From: Brachybacterium massiliense
GTDB lineage: Bacteria; Actinomycetota; Actinomycetes; Actinomycetales; Dermabacteraceae
Assembly: GCF_900184245.1 (NCBI RefSeq)
Contig: NZ_FXXB01000008.1
Coordinates: forward strand, 434,001 to 498,000
Length of the DNA stretch: 64,000 nt
Reading direction: 5' to 3'
Below are positions 9,301-18,681 of this stretch, one piece after another. How positions within the stretch are numbered: the stretch's first letter is position 1; each line of letters begins with the position of its first letter. The position numbers and the translations under genes were made by a program. The notes beneath the pieces were generated by a model. That model was given only the letters and a program-made list of their open reading frames with translations. It searched no databases and was not told where the DNA came from.

Positions 9301-9840
9301 GCCGCGGCGCGCCACAGCGATCGGGAGCACTTCTCGGTCACCTTCGCCCCGCGCGACGTCCAGGACCTGCACGGCGAGATCAACGTGCTGCGCTACCTGC
9401 CGCTGCCGGTGATGGTCCGCGCCGCGGAGGGCAGCTCGCCCCACGAGCTCGAGCGGGTGCTGCACGCCGCGGCGACAGCCAACGCCGCCGTGGAGGTGTC
9501 CGCGGCGAGCCGCGACTCGGCGGAGGCCGCGCGCAGGGCCCTCGGTGATGAGGCCTCGGTCACGGTCGAGGACGCGGCGGCCTTCGCCTCCCGCGTCCCC
9601 TCGCTCCCCCAGTCGCGGGTGCGTCTGATCGGCGCGGTCGATCCGCAGCTGCGCACGGCGATCGCGGAGAACATCGAGGTCGCGCTGTTCACCGGGGAGG
9701 TGGTCGTGAGCGGTCGGGTGGAGCTGCTGCCCTTCCTGCGCGAGCAGGCGATCAGCGCGACGAACCACCGCTACGGCAACCCTCTGCCACAGCCGCTGGA
9801 CCTCACCGGCGGGAGGGGCTTCTCGCGCGGACGGGCATGA
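6367..9840 (+). CDS. putA: Bifunctional proline dehydrogenase / L-glutamate gamma-semialdehyde dehydrogenase
   Basis: 1157 residues from the TTG at 6367 (GGAGA 5 nt upstream; ATG at 6355 or 6376 are alternatives). The N-terminal PRODH barrel shows LVKGANL and the FAD/substrate segment RRLEENASSQNFL. It is followed by an aldehyde-dehydrogenase domain with Glu736 (LAETSGKN) and catalytic Cys770 (GQKCS), then a C-terminal extension of about 190 residues typical of long PutA proteins. There is no ribbon-helix-helix DNA-binding domain, so it should be an enzyme only. It oxidises proline to glutamate, passing electrons via FAD to quinone and then reducing NAD+. It is divergent from the YtxH-like gene. 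Confidence 0.93.
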   Translation: MSQMPRSQSPLDNPRATSVTVEEISSQVRSWVDAAALRPVPGPAKMLSDLLRDPKGLEFTLGFVDRVIRPEDPRAAAVELRRLAQDPPAFLPAPLRRVLGLGGLASQLAPTAVVPTAQATMRRMVSHLILDARPRPLSAAISRLTADGTALNINLLGEAVLGAQEASRRMQGVRELVEREDVDYLSIKVSSLVDHLPLWAAAETVDHTVETLLPLYLDAARRDHPTFLNMDMEEYRDLELTLQVFEKLLDRPELEHLHAGIVLQAYLPDAPAAMERVRAFAERRVAAGGAPVKVRLVKGANLAMEQVDASVHGWTQAPLLSKEETDAQYKRMLLEALDPARLEVVHLGVAGHNLFDIAFAHLLMRERGIPSGPGHGVEFEMLAGMAPGQQAVVRESTGTMRLYVPIVHPRHFDVAVSYLVRRLEENASSQNFLSAAFELESSEELFERERQRFDRALERAMSETSLPTHRDQDRGAEAASGGPLRLGSPALPAVPGAFRNTPDTDLSTAANQEWAARITHRIRGSELGVQEIRAARLESVEEVEATISRALDAQAAWAGLGVEKRAQILRRAAGTLAAHRAELLEVMASETGKTLEQGDPEVSEAIDFALYYAEQAERLAAQSDLVPSPRPLTLVTPPWNFPVAIPTGGTLSALVTGSSVIMKPAPQSRRSGALIGRLLHEAGVPQDVFTLVDVPENEVGRALIADPRISQLILTGASETASLFASWRPELRILAETSGKNSIIVTPHADLDLAARDVAASAFGHAGQKCSAASLVITVGSVTRSRRFSAQLADAVLSLHVGPPTDPTAQMGPVVEQPGQKLRAGLTELGDGEAWLSRPRLLDESGTLFSPGVRTGVEEGSAFHLTEYFGPVLGVIHAETLEEAVRIQNGTAYGLTAGLHSLDPEEIAWWTEHVEAGNLYVNRGITGAIVERQPFGGWKRSSVGQTAKAGGPNYLVHLMDWADAAAVPDKQSDPESWAAAARHSDREHFSVTFAPRDVQDLHGEINVLRYLPLPVMVRAAEGSSPHELERVLHAAATANAAVEVSAASRDSAEAARRALGDEASVTVEDAAAFASRVPSLPQSRVRLIGAVDPQLRTAIAENIEVALFTGEVVVSGRVELLPFLREQAISATNHRYGNPLPQPLDLTGGRGFSRGRA

Positions 9841-9885
9841 GGTCGTAGCCTTCCCCAGTCCCCTCCCCCTGCGAGAGCTGCTTCC

Positions 9886-10936
9886 ATGCCCCCATGACGC
9901 CTCGGCACCCGCCCGTGACCGGGATCCCTTCCTCGACAACGCGCGGGGGATCCTGATCGCCCTGGTGGTGGTCGGTCACACCCTCGAATGCTTCGACGTG
10001 ATCGGGGACGTGCTGGGCGGCACCCTGTACAAGGCGATCTACTCCTTCCACATGGCCGCCTTCGTGATCATCTCCGGCTATCTCTCGCGCTCCTATCGCA
10101 ATGAGCCGCGGCAGGTGAAGCGCCTGCTCACCGCGATGCTGGTGCCGTACGTGATCTTCCAGATGGTGCACGAGGCGGGCAAGGCGCTGCTGCTGGGGCA
10201 GGAGTTCGCGCTGCAGCTGGTGGTCCCGGCCTGGACGCTGTGGTTCCTGTTCGCGCTGATGGTGTGGCGCCTGCTCACGCCGGTGCTGCGCCAGCTGCGC
10301 CACCCGCTGGTCTTCGCGGTCGCGATCTCGGTGATCGCGCCGCTGGATCCCGATCTGGACTCGACGCTGAGCATCGGCCGGCTGCTGGGGATGCTGCCCT
10401 TCTTCGTGCTGGGCCTGGTGTGCACCCCGGAGGTGCTCGAGCAGGTGCGCTCGTTCCGTCCCCGCTGGCCGGGCGCGCTGGTGCTGCTGGCCGCGGTGGT
10501 GTGCGCCTTCCTGCTGCGGGAGCAGGTCAGCAACTCGTACTTCTACCTGCGCGAGGCCTACGACGAGGAGGCGAGCGTGCTGTTCAGCGTGGCGGTGCGG
10601 CTGGGTGCGCTGGTCGTGGGCGTGGTCGGCACCCTTGCCCTGCTGCTGGTGACGCCGCGCGCGCAGTCCGTGCTGACCACCGTGGGCTCGCGCTCGCTGA
10701 CCATCTACCTGCTGCACACGGTGCTGCTGCTGCCCATCCGCTACGCCGAGTCGCTGCCCGGCTGGGTCGAGACCGGGTGGGGGACGCTCGCTCTGGTGGG
10801 GGTGGGCCTGCTGCTCACGGCTGTGCTAGCCACCGGGATCGTCGGCCGCCTCACCCGCTGGCTCATCGATCCTCCGATCGGCCGGTGGCTGACCCGGCCC
10901 GCCCCGGAGGAGTCGGCGCCTCCGATGACCCGCTAA
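9886..10936 (+). CDS. Membrane acyltransferase (acyltransferase 3, fucose-4-O-acetylase-like), start out of frame
   Basis: A multi-pass protein whose frame contains the family hallmark DNARGILIALVVVGHTLE (Arg and catalytic His region), SFHMAAFVIISGYL, about 10 hydrophobic segments and a Pro-rich cytoplasmic tail. Such enzymes O-acylate cell-surface sugars. The conserved N-terminus has no in-frame ATG/GTG/TTG upstream; the first in-frame start is GTG at 9965, in the middle of the first conserved motif. ATG at 9886 would read M-P-H-D-A-S straight into the motif if the C5 run at 9889-9893 had one C fewer. So either the assembly has a homopolymer error, the gene is frameshifted, or a CTG start (9869 or 9878) is used. 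Confidence 0.75.
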
Positions 10937-10949
10937 GCCCAGATGGCGC

Positions 10950-10985
10950 CGCCCCGGCGGGATCCTCGTGGATCCGGCCGGGGCG
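10950..10985. terminator. Bidirectional terminator between convergent genes
   Basis: 16-bp arms (10950-10965 and 10970-10985, one mismatch) close a TCGT loop exactly between the plus-strand acyltransferase and the minus-strand pyrophosphorylase. Confidence 0.75.
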
Positions 10986-11000
10986 CGAGGTCGTGCGGGA

Positions 11001-12389
11001 TCAGCCCGCCGAGACGGTGCCCACCCGGGCGCCCTCGGGGACCTCGCCGCCCTCCTCGCCGAGCACGGCGTCACCGATCACGGAGACGTCGGCGCCGAAG
11101 GTCCAGTCGCCCTGCACGTCCAGACTCACGGCCTCCTTGAGGGAGGGCACGCCGTGCGGGAAGCGCGGCTCGAAGTCCTGGATCAGCTTGTACGAGCCGC
11201 TGTGCAGCGAGACCGCGGGCACCTTGTCGACCTGCTGGACCAGCGCGACGCGCTCGTCGAGGTCGTAGGCGTCCGAGCGCACCAGCAGCAGGTCGCTGGT
11301 GGCCTTGACGGGCAGGAAGCGGTCCCGGCCCACGACGATCGCGGTCGCACCGTCGAACACCTCGATCGCGGCGCCCATGGCGGACTCGATCTGGTAGACG
11401 GGGGTGCTGGACTTGTCCGAGGGGTCGACCGTCTTCTCGTTGCGGATCAGCGGCAGGCCCATGACGCCGTCGCGCTCCTTGAGGATCGCGTCGAGCTGCT
11501 CGAGATCCCACCACAGGTTGTTGGTGTGGAAGTAGGGATGGCGGTGCTCGTCGGTGAAGTAGTCCATCTCCTCTGCGGGGGTCTGCGCCGTGTCGCGCAG
11601 GATGAGCCGGCCGTCGGACTTGCGCACCGCGAGGTGCCCGCCCTTGCGATCCGCGGCGGTGCGGCGGCACAGCTCCGCCGCGTAGGGGGCGCCGGTGGAG
11701 GCGAACCAGGAGGCGATCACGGGGCTGGGCACGGTGCCGAGGTTGTCGGAGTTCGAGACCGAGGCGTACTTGAAGCCCGCATCCAGCAGCTGCTGGAGCA
11801 GTCCGGAGGTCTGCAGGGCGGTGTAGATGTCGCCGTGGCCGGGCGGGCACCACTCGAGGGCCGGATCGGCGTCCCACTGCACGGGGGTGAGGTCGTCGAC
11901 GCGGAGCTTGGGCTCCTTGTTCTGCAGGAAGTCCAGCGGCAGATCGCCGACGGGCAGGTCAGGGTACTTCCGCAGCACCTCGAGGGTGTCCTCGCGGGTG
12001 CGGAAGGAGTTCATGAAGATCAGCGGCAGGCGGGAGCCGGTGCCGCGGCGGGCGGCGAGGACCTGCTCGACGATGATGTCCAGGAAGCTCTTTCCCTCGC
12101 GCACAGGCAGCAGCGACTTGGCCTTGTCCAGGCCCATCGAGGTGCCCAGGCCTCCGTTGAGGTTGATGATCGCGACCTGGTCGAAGACCTGCTTGGCGTG
12201 GCCGACGTCGATCTGCACGTCCTCGAGCCGGGGCGGATCGAGGTACGGCTCGATGGTGTCCTCGGGGATGGAGCCGGTGACTCCGTCCTCGAGCTGACCG
12301 TAGTAGTGGGAGAAGACGTCGATCGCGGTCTGCGGGACCCCGGCGTCGGCCATCTTCTGCTGTGCTGCGGCAAGTCCTTCGGTGCTCAT
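11001..12389 (-). CDS. UTP-glucose-1-phosphate uridylyltransferase, UDPGP (eukaryote-like) type
   Basis: 462 residues. The nucleotide-binding loop NLNGGLGTSMG (about 76-86) followed by LDKAKSLLPVREGKSFLD is diagnostic of the UDPGP family (UGP2/UAP type), not of the bacterial GalU family. Other family features are FMNSFRTREDT, WCPPGHGDIY and the left-handed beta-helix-like C-terminus. It makes UDP-glucose for glycan and trehalose/galactose metabolism; bifidobacteria are known to use this type. The ATG start is set by a leaderless promoter 6 nt upstream. Confidence 0.9.
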   Translation of the reverse strand: MSTEGLAAAQQKMADAGVPQTAIDVFSHYYGQLEDGVTGSIPEDTIEPYLDPPRLEDVQIDVGHAKQVFDQVAIINLNGGLGTSMGLDKAKSLLPVREGKSFLDIIVEQVLAARRGTGSRLPLIFMNSFRTREDTLEVLRKYPDLPVGDLPLDFLQNKEPKLRVDDLTPVQWDADPALEWCPPGHGDIYTALQTSGLLQQLLDAGFKYASVSNSDNLGTVPSPVIASWFASTGAPYAAELCRRTAADRKGGHLAVRKSDGRLILRDTAQTPAEEMDYFTDEHRHPYFHTNNLWWDLEQLDAILKERDGVMGLPLIRNEKTVDPSDKSSTPVYQIESAMGAAIEVFDGATAIVVGRDRFLPVKATSDLLLVRSDAYDLDERVALVQQVDKVPAVSLHSGSYKLIQDFEPRFPHGVPSLKEAVSLDVQGDWTFGADVSVIGDAVLGEEGGEVPEGARVGTVSAG

Positions 12390-12395
12390 GCCCCC

Positions 12396-12401
12396 AGGGT
12401 A
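12396..12401 (-). promoter_or_regulatory. -10 box TACCCT, leaderless
   Basis: TACCCT on the minus strand ends 6 nt before the ATG of the pyrophosphorylase; no Shine-Dalgarno is present. Confidence 0.55.
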
Positions 12402-12561
12402 TCGGGGCGGACGACGCCTTCACGCCGCCCGCCCCGTCCGTCTCAGCCGCCGAGCTCCAGCCGCAACCGGTGAGACGGCGTACGGCACCTCCGCGGGGTA
12501 CGGGAGTTCGGGTGGGCCGGCATCGAGCACCGCCCGGACTGACCTGAACGCCGCGCTCCCC

Positions 12562-12567
12562 TAGACT
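12562..12567 (+). promoter_or_regulatory. -10 box TAGACT of metG, leaderless
   Basis: TAGACT followed by 8 nt and the metG ATG; the hexamer is identical to the one before the Eis-like gene. Confidence 0.6.
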
Positions 12568-12575
12568 CCTCTTCC

Positions 12576-14375
12576 ATGAGCACAGTCCTGTCCGCGGTCG
12601 CCTGGCCGTATGCCAACGGTCCCCGCCACATCGGTCATGTCGCCGGTTTCGGCGTTCCCTCCGATGTCTTCTCCCGTTACATGCGGATGGCGGGCCACGA
12701 CGTGCTGATGGTCTCGGGCACCGACGAGCACGGCACCCCGATCCTGGTCGAGGCGGACAAGGAGGGCGTCACCGCCCAGGAGCTCGCCGATCGCAACAAC
12801 CGCCTGATCGTCGAGGACCTGGTCGCGCTCGGGCTCTCCTACGACCTGTTCACCCGCACCACCACCCGCAACCACTACCAGGTGGTGCAGGACATGTTCG
12901 TCGCGGTGCGCGACAACGGCTACATGATCGAGCAGATCACCTCCGGGGCGATCTCCCCCTCGACCGGTCGCACGCTGCCGGACCGCTACATCGAGGGCAC
13001 CTGTCCGATCTGCAAGGCGGGCGGCGCGCGCGGGGATCAGTGCGACAACTGCGGCAACCAGCTCGATCCCACCGATCTGATCGATCCTGTCTCCCGCATC
13101 AACGGCGAGACCCCGCAGTTCGTGGAGACCTCCCACTGGTTCCTGGATCTGCCGGCGCTGGCCGCCGAGCTGGGCCGCTGGCTCGACGAGCGCGAGGCCA
13201 CCGGCACCTGGCGCCCCAATGTGATCCGCTTCAGCCAGAACATCCTCGAGGACATCCGCCCCCGTGCGATGACGCGCGACATCGACTGGGGCATCCCGGT
13301 GCCGGGCTGGGAGGACCAGCCGAACAAGCGCCTGTACGTCTGGTTCGACGCCGTGATCGGCTACCTCTCCGCCTCGATCGAGTGGGCGCGCCGCAGCGGC
13401 GACCCCGAGGCATGGCGCAGGTGGTGGAACGATCCCGAGACGCTCAGCTACTACTTCATGGGCAAGGACAACATCGTCTTCCACTCCCAGATCTGGCCGG
13501 CGGAGATGATCGCCCAGAACGGCAAGGGCGACAAGGGTGGCGAGCCCGGGCGTTTCGGCGAGCTGAACCTCCCCACCGAGGTGGTCTCGAGCGAGTTCCT
13601 GACGATGGAGGGCAAGAAGTTCTCCTCCTCCAAGCGCGTGGTCATCTACGTGCGCGACATGCTGAAGACCTACCAGCCCGATGCGCTGCGCTACTTCATC
13701 TCCGCCGCAGGCCCGGAGAACCAGGACTCGGACTTCACCTGGGTGGACTTCGTCTCCCGCACCAACAACGAGCTCGTGGCCGGCTGGGGCAACCTGGTCA
13801 ACCGCACCGCCGCGATGATCGCGAAGAATGTGGGCGAGATCCCGGCGGCCGGTGACCTCGAGGAGGTCGACGAGAAGCTGCTGGCGGCGATCCGTGAGGG
13901 CTTCGACACCGTCGGCAGGCTCATCGAGAGCCACCGCCAGCGGGCCGCGATCGCCGAGGCGATGCGTCTGGTGGGCGAGGCGAACCGCTACGTCTCGGAG
14001 ACCGAGCCGTTCAAGATGAAGAGCGCGGAGCAGCGCCCGCGCCTGCTCACGGTCCTGCACGTGCTCGCGCAGGCCGTCACCGACCTGAACACGATGCTCT
14101 CCCCGTTCCTGCCCCATTCCGCGAACGCGGTGGAGAAGGCGCTGGGCGGCGAGCGGCAGATCGCGCCGATGCCCCGTATCGACGAGGTCGAGGACCTCGA
14201 CGGCGGCCACGGCTACCCGATCATCACCGGCGACTACACGGACGTCCCGGCCTGGGCGCACCGTCCGGTGGGCGTGGGTCAGACGGTCGTCAAGCCCAGC
14301 GGGATCTTCGTCAAGCTGGATCCGAAGATCGCCGAGGAGGAGCTCGAGCGCCTCGAGGCCGCCGCGGAACAGTGA
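12576..14375 (+). CDS. metG: Methionine-tRNA ligase
   Basis: 599 residues, class I synthetase. The HIGH motif is HIGH at 18-21, and the KMSKS-equivalent reads GKKFSSSKR, the form usual in actinobacterial MetRS. The connective peptide has a four-Cys zinc knuckle (Cys143, 146, 156, 159). The anticodon-binding helical domain follows ([12 protein letters not shown] and later). There is no C-terminal tRNA-binding EMAP domain, which fits its length. It charges tRNA-Met in the cytoplasm. Translation probably starts directly at the 5' end of the transcript. Confidence 0.96.
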   Translation: MSTVLSAVAWPYANGPRHIGHVAGFGVPSDVFSRYMRMAGHDVLMVSGTDEHGTPILVEADKEGVTAQELADRNNRLIVEDLVALGLSYDLFTRTTTRNHYQVVQDMFVAVRDNGYMIEQITSGAISPSTGRTLPDRYIEGTCPICKAGGARGDQCDNCGNQLDPTDLIDPVSRINGETPQFVETSHWFLDLPALAAELGRWLDEREATGTWRPNVIRFSQNILEDIRPRAMTRDIDWGIPVPGWEDQPNKRLYVWFDAVIGYLSASIEWARRSGDPEAWRRWWNDPETLSYYFMGKDNIVFHSQIWPAEMIAQNGKGDKGGEPGRFGELNLPTEVVSSEFLTMEGKKFSSSKRVVIYVRDMLKTYQPDALRYFISAAGPENQDSDFTWVDFVSRTNNELVAGWGNLVNRTAAMIAKNVGEIPAAGDLEEVDEKLLAAIREGFDTVGRLIESHRQRAAIAEAMRLVGEANRYVSETEPFKMKSAEQRPRLLTVLHVLAQAVTDLNTMLSPFLPHSANAVEKALGGERQIAPMPRIDEVEDLDGGHGYPIITGDYTDVPAWAHRPVGVGQTVVKPSGIFVKLDPKIAEEELERLEAAAEQ

Positions 14376-14492
14376 CTACGCCGCCGAGGTACGGCGCGCG
14401 GGCTGACCGACCGGCCCGTGGCACCCCCGCCGGTGCATGAGCGGGATAGTGTGGCCGCTCGTGATCCCACCGATCCAGGAGGCGGAGAGCTC

Positions 14493-15953
14493 ATGTCCAC
14501 ACCCTCAGCCAGCTCGGGAGCGGGCTCGGCGCCTGCCCAGCATCTGAACGCGAAGGTCGTCGGGATCTCTCTCGCCGCGGCGGTGGGCGGCTTCCTGTTC
14601 GGCTTCGACACCTCGGTGATCAACGGCGCCGTCAACGCCCTGTCCGAGGAGTTCTCCCTCGGGCCCGGGCTGACCGGCTTCGCGGTCTCCTCCGCGCTGC
14701 TGGGCTGCGCCGTCGGCGCCTGGTTCGCCGGCTCCCTGTCCAACCGCTACGGCCGCATCCCCGTGATGGTGATCGCCGCGATCCTGTTCTTCGTCTCCGC
14801 GGTCGGCTCGGGACTGGCCTTCGGAGTCTGGGACCTGATCCTGTGGCGCGTGATCGGCGGTCTCGGCGTGGGCGCGGCGAGCGTGATCGCCCCCGCCTAC
14901 ATCGCCGAGGTCGCCCCGGCCAGGTTCCGCGGCCGCCTGGGCTCGCTCCAGCAGCTCGCGATCGTGCTGGGCATCTTCACGGCGCTGCTGTCCAACGCGC
15001 TGATCGCGAATACGGCCGGAGGCTCCTCGGAGACCTTCTGGTTCGGTGTCGCCGCGTGGCGCTGGATGTTCATGATCGAGGCGGTGCCTGCTGCCGCGTA
15101 CGGCGTCATGGCCCTGTTCCTGCCGGAGTCCCCGCGCTACCTGATCCGCCGCGGCCAGCTGGATCGGGCCTCGAAGGTGCTCTACGACTTCACCGGCGAG
15201 GTCGATGTCAACCTCAAGATCGAGCAGATCCGCAAGACGCTCGAGCGGGAGGACGCGGAGAGCCTGCGTGATCTGGTGGGCGAGCGCTTCGGACTCAAGC
15301 CCATCGTGTGGCTCGGCATCCTGCTGTCCCTGTTCCAGCAGCTGGTGGGCATCAACGTCATCTTCTACTACTCGACCACGCTGTGGCAGTCCGTCGGTTT
15401 CGACGAATCCCAGGCACTGCTGACCAGCACCTTCACCTCGATCATGAACATCGTCGCGACGATCATCGCGATCCTGCTGGTGGATCGCGTGGGACGGCGC
15501 GTGATGCTGCTGGTGGGCTCGGCGGGGATGGCCCTCTCGCTCGCCCTGATGGCGCTGGCCTTCTCCTTCGGCGAGATGTCCGCAGGCGCTGAGAGCGTCT
15601 CGCTGCCGGATCCGTGGTCGACGGTCGCGCTCGTGGCCGCGAACGCCTTCGTGATGTTCTTCGGCACCACGTGGGGCCCGCTGGTGTGGGTGCTGCTGGG
15701 AGAGATCTTCCCCAACCGGATCCGTGCCTCCGCGCTCGCGGTCGCGGCCGCCGCGCAGTGGGCGGCGAACTGGGCCGTCTCGGCGAGCTTCCCGACCCTG
15801 TCGGACATCGGACTGAGCTTCGCCTACGGCCTGTACGCCGCCTTCGCGCTGCTGAGCCTGGTCTTCGTTTTCCTGTGGGTGCCCGAGACCAAGGACCGCG
15901 AGCTCGAGGACATGGACTCCCTCGAGCTCGGGCGGGGCCGCAGGAGCAGCTGA
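14493..15953 (+). CDS. MFS sugar porter (XylE/GalP-like)
   Basis: 486 residues from ATG 14493 (GGAG 5 nt upstream and AGGAGG further up). 12 hydrophobic segments carry the sugar-porter signatures GFDTSVINGAV in TM1, NRYGR, FRGRLGSLQQL, PESPRYL and VDRVGRR between halves, QQLVGINVIFYYS in TM7 and WVPETKD after TM12. It should be a proton-coupled monosaccharide importer; which sugar is unknown. It faces the convergent transketolase gene, with a weak 5-bp hairpin (15958-15971) between them. Confidence 0.9.
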   Translation: MSTPSASSGAGSAPAQHLNAKVVGISLAAAVGGFLFGFDTSVINGAVNALSEEFSLGPGLTGFAVSSALLGCAVGAWFAGSLSNRYGRIPVMVIAAILFFVSAVGSGLAFGVWDLILWRVIGGLGVGAASVIAPAYIAEVAPARFRGRLGSLQQLAIVLGIFTALLSNALIANTAGGSSETFWFGVAAWRWMFMIEAVPAAAYGVMALFLPESPRYLIRRGQLDRASKVLYDFTGEVDVNLKIEQIRKTLEREDAESLRDLVGERFGLKPIVWLGILLSLFQQLVGINVIFYYSTTLWQSVGFDESQALLTSTFTSIMNIVATIIAILLVDRVGRRVMLLVGSAGMALSLALMALAFSFGEMSAGAESVSLPDPWSTVALVAANAFVMFFGTTWGPLVWVLLGEIFPNRIRASALAVAAAAQWAANWAVSASFPTLSDIGLSFAYGLYAAFALLSLVFVFLWVPETKDRELEDMDSLELGRGRRSS

Positions 15954-15972
15954 CCCCCGCCCGAGCGGGCGC

Positions 15973-17844
15973 TCACCCCTCGAGCGCGGCCCGTGCGGCG
16001 CGCGCGATGTGCGCCGCGTCGATGCCCGCCCAGTCCAGCAGCTCCTCGGTGGTGCCAGAGCCGGGCACGCCGTTCACCGCGAGGTGGCGCAGATGCAGGT
16101 CGGTGATCGGCTCGGCGGCGAGCGCGGCGAGCACCGCGGCGCCCAGGCCGCCCTCGGCGTGGTGGTCCTCGGCCACCACCAAGCGCCCGCCGGTCTCGGC
16201 GACGGCCGCGCGGATCCCCTCGCCGTCGATCGGCTTGACGGAGTAGGCGTCGATCACGCGGGCCTGCACGCCGTCCTCGGCCAGCTCATCGGCCGCGGCG
16301 AGCGCCTCGTGCAGCGTCACGCCGGCACCGATGAGGGTGACCGCATCGTGCGGGCTGCTGCGCAGGGTCTTGGACCCGCCGACGGGGAACTCCTCCTCGG
16401 GCCCGTAGAGCACCGGGTATCCGCCGCGGGTGGTGCGCAGGTAGCTGACTCCCGAGAGCTCCGCCATCTGGGCGACCAGCGCGGCGGTGGAGGTGGCGTC
16501 GCTGGGGTAGAGCACCGTGGAGCCCTGCGTCGCGGCGATCATCGCGAGGTCCTCGAGGCCCATCTGGGAGGGGCCGTCGGCGCCGATCTCGACGCCCGCG
16601 TGGGAGCCGATCAGCCGCAGATCCGCCCGGGAGACGGGCGCCATCCGGAGGAAGTCGGCGGCGCGGGTCAGGAACGCTGCGAAGGTCGAGGCGTAGGCGA
16701 TGTAGCCGCGGGTGGACAGTCCGGTCGCGGCGGCGACCATCTGCTGCTCGGCGATGAACATCTCGAAGAACCGCTCCGGGTGGGCCTCGACGAAGTCGGC
16801 GACGCCGGTGGAGTTGGAGACCTCGCCGTCGAGCGCGACCACGCGCGGGTCGACGTCGGCGAGCGCGGTGAGCGCGGGCCCGTAGGCCTTGCGGGTGGCG
16901 ACCTCCTCGCCGCGCTCGAAGGCGGGCAGCTGGACCGTGCCCCGCGGGGTGCGGTCCGCCGTATCGATCTGGGGCGGCTTGGGTCCGCGCACCTGCAGGG
17001 AGCGCTCCCCGCCGAGGGAGGCGATGGTCTCCTCGGCCTTGTCCTCGGGGATCGGCTTGCCGTGCCAATCCAGCTCGTCCTCGATGCCGGGGATGCCCTT
17101 GCCCTTGACGGTGCGGGCGAGGATCACCAGGGGCCGGTCGAGCTCGCCGTCGGCCTGGGCCAGGGCGTCATCGATCTGGGCGATGTCGTGGCCGTCGATG
17201 ATCACGGCGCGGGCACCGAAGGCCTCGACTCTCGCGGCGTAGGTGTCCATGTCCCGGCCGAGCGCGGTCTCGCCGCGCTGGCCCAGCCGGTTCACGTCCA
17301 CGATGGTGACGAGGTTGGTCAGCCCGTAGTGCGCGGCGGTGGCGAACGCCTCCCACATCGAGCCCTCGGCGAGCTCGCTGTCGCCGGTGAGCACCCACAC
17401 CCGGTAGGGCGCCTGCTCGAGATGCTTCCCGGCGAGCGCGATCCCGACCCCGTCGGGCAGTCCCTGGCCGAGGGAGCCGGTGGCGACGTCGACCCAGGGC
17501 AGCACCGGGGTGGGGTGGCCCTCGAGGCGCTGGCCGAAGCGGCGGTACCCCTCCATCAGCTCCTGGTCGGAGACGACGCCCGCGGCCTTGTAGACCGAGT
17601 ACAGCAGGGGTGAGGCGTGTCCCTTGGAGAACACCAGGTGGTCGTTGCCGGGGGCGTCGGGCGCGTCCCAGTCGTAGCGCAGGTGACGGGACATGAGGGT
17701 GGCCAGCAGGTCGGCTGCTGAGAGGCTCGAGGTGGGATGGCCGGAGCCGGCGCTGGTCGAGGCGCGGATCGAGTCGACGCGCAGCTGCGCGGCGAGCTCC
17801 GGGATCTGGTCGAGGCCGAGGCCTTCGTGCATGGAGGTGGTCAT
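15973..17844 (-). CDS. tkt: Transketolase
   Basis: 623 residues in one chain, close to the compact animal-type transketolase length rather than the 660-700 of most bacterial enzymes. Visible: STSAGSGHPTSSLSAADLLATL, the substrate/TPP residues in FSKGHASP, the TPP motif GDSELAEGSMWEA to VDVNRLGQ, the pyrimidine domain with Glu in EQQMVAAATGL, and a C-terminal lobe. It shuttles C2 ketol units in the non-oxidative pentose phosphate pathway. The start ATG has AAGGAG upstream. It could also be a transketolase-like enzyme of specialised sugar metabolism, since the sugar porter faces it. Confidence 0.88.
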   Translation of the reverse strand: MTTSMHEGLGLDQIPELAAQLRVDSIRASTSAGSGHPTSSLSAADLLATLMSRHLRYDWDAPDAPGNDHLVFSKGHASPLLYSVYKAAGVVSDQELMEGYRRFGQRLEGHPTPVLPWVDVATGSLGQGLPDGVGIALAGKHLEQAPYRVWVLTGDSELAEGSMWEAFATAAHYGLTNLVTIVDVNRLGQRGETALGRDMDTYAARVEAFGARAVIIDGHDIAQIDDALAQADGELDRPLVILARTVKGKGIPGIEDELDWHGKPIPEDKAEETIASLGGERSLQVRGPKPPQIDTADRTPRGTVQLPAFERGEEVATRKAYGPALTALADVDPRVVALDGEVSNSTGVADFVEAHPERFFEMFIAEQQMVAAATGLSTRGYIAYASTFAAFLTRAADFLRMAPVSRADLRLIGSHAGVEIGADGPSQMGLEDLAMIAATQGSTVLYPSDATSTAALVAQMAELSGVSYLRTTRGGYPVLYGPEEEFPVGGSKTLRSSPHDAVTLIGAGVTLHEALAAADELAEDGVQARVIDAYSVKPIDGEGIRAAVAETGGRLVVAEDHHAEGGLGAAVLAALAAEPITDLHLRHLAVNGVPGSGTTEELLDWAGIDAAHIARAARAALEG

Positions 17845-17939
17845 CAGGTCTCCTTCCGTGGCGGATCGTGCCTGATCACCCCACCGTAGGAGCCGCGCCG
17901 CCTGGGCGGCAACGATCGACGACCGGACGGTCGGCCTGC

Positions 17940-18671
17940 TCAGAGGTCGAAGACGCGCAGCACCACGGCGTGGTCGGTGCCTGAGGCCTCGCCTCCGCCG
18001 CGCAGCACCTCGGGGATGAACTCCTCGGGCAACGGGTGGCCCTCCACGTGCGCGAGGTAGGCCTCGTGGGCGTTCAGCGAATCCACGGCCGCCTGCACAT
18101 GCCGCGCCTCCACGGGCCTGGCGTGGGTGGGTGCGGGGTGTCCGGCGATCGCCAGAGAGCGGGTGCGCCAGGCGGCGAGCCCCTCCTGCTCGGCCAGCTC
18201 GCGGAACACCCAGGGGTTGGCCGCATCGCGGCAGGCGTCAACGGCGGCGAGTCCGGCGACGCGGTGGTCGGCCTGGTTCAGCCCGCCGTACGCCTCGACC
18301 TCGAAGTTCGCGGTGAGCACGAGGTCGGGGCGGATCTGGCGGATCACCCGGGCGATGTCGCGGCGCAGGCTCAGCGTTCCCTCGAGCATGCCGTCGGGGT
18401 GGTCGAGATAGCGCAGCTCGGTGACCCCGACGATCTCGCAGGCGCGGCGCTGCTCCTTCTCGCGCAGCGGGCCGATGGTGGCGGGGTTCTCGACCATCCC
18501 GGCCTCGCCGCGGGTGAGCAGCAGGTAGCTGACCTCGATCCCGGCCTCCGTCCAGGCGGCCACGGCGGCGGAGGCGCCGTACTCCATGTCGTCGGGGTGG
18601 GCGACGATGCACAGCACCCGCTGCACCTCGTCCTCGGGCAGGGCCGGCAGTGTGGCAGGTGAGGTGTCCAT
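17940..18671 (-). CDS. PIG-L/LmbE family zinc deacetylase
   Basis: 243 residues from ATG 18671. The metal motif is AHPDD (24-28) and the third ligand region is QADHRVAG, followed by family strands. These Zn enzymes remove acetyl groups from N-acetylglucosaminyl groups (for example MshB and Mca in mycothiol metabolism); the exact substrate is not readable. TAGGGT sits 7 nt before the ATG, suggesting a leaderless start, but its TAG is also the stop codon of the upstream flavoprotein, so simple operon read-through is equally possible. Confidence 0.85.
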   Translation of the reverse strand: MDTSPATLPALPEDEVQRVLCIVAHPDDMEYGASAAVAAWTEAGIEVSYLLLTRGEAGMVENPATIGPLREKEQRRACEIVGVTELRYLDHPDGMLEGTLSLRRDIARVIRQIRPDLVLTANFEVEAYGGLNQADHRVAGLAAVDACRDAANPWVFRELAEQEGLAAWRTRSLAIAGHPAPTHARPVEARHVQAAVDSLNAHEAYLAHVEGHPLPEEFIPEVLRGGGEASGTDHAVVLRVFDL

Positions 18672-18681
18672 GACCACCACC

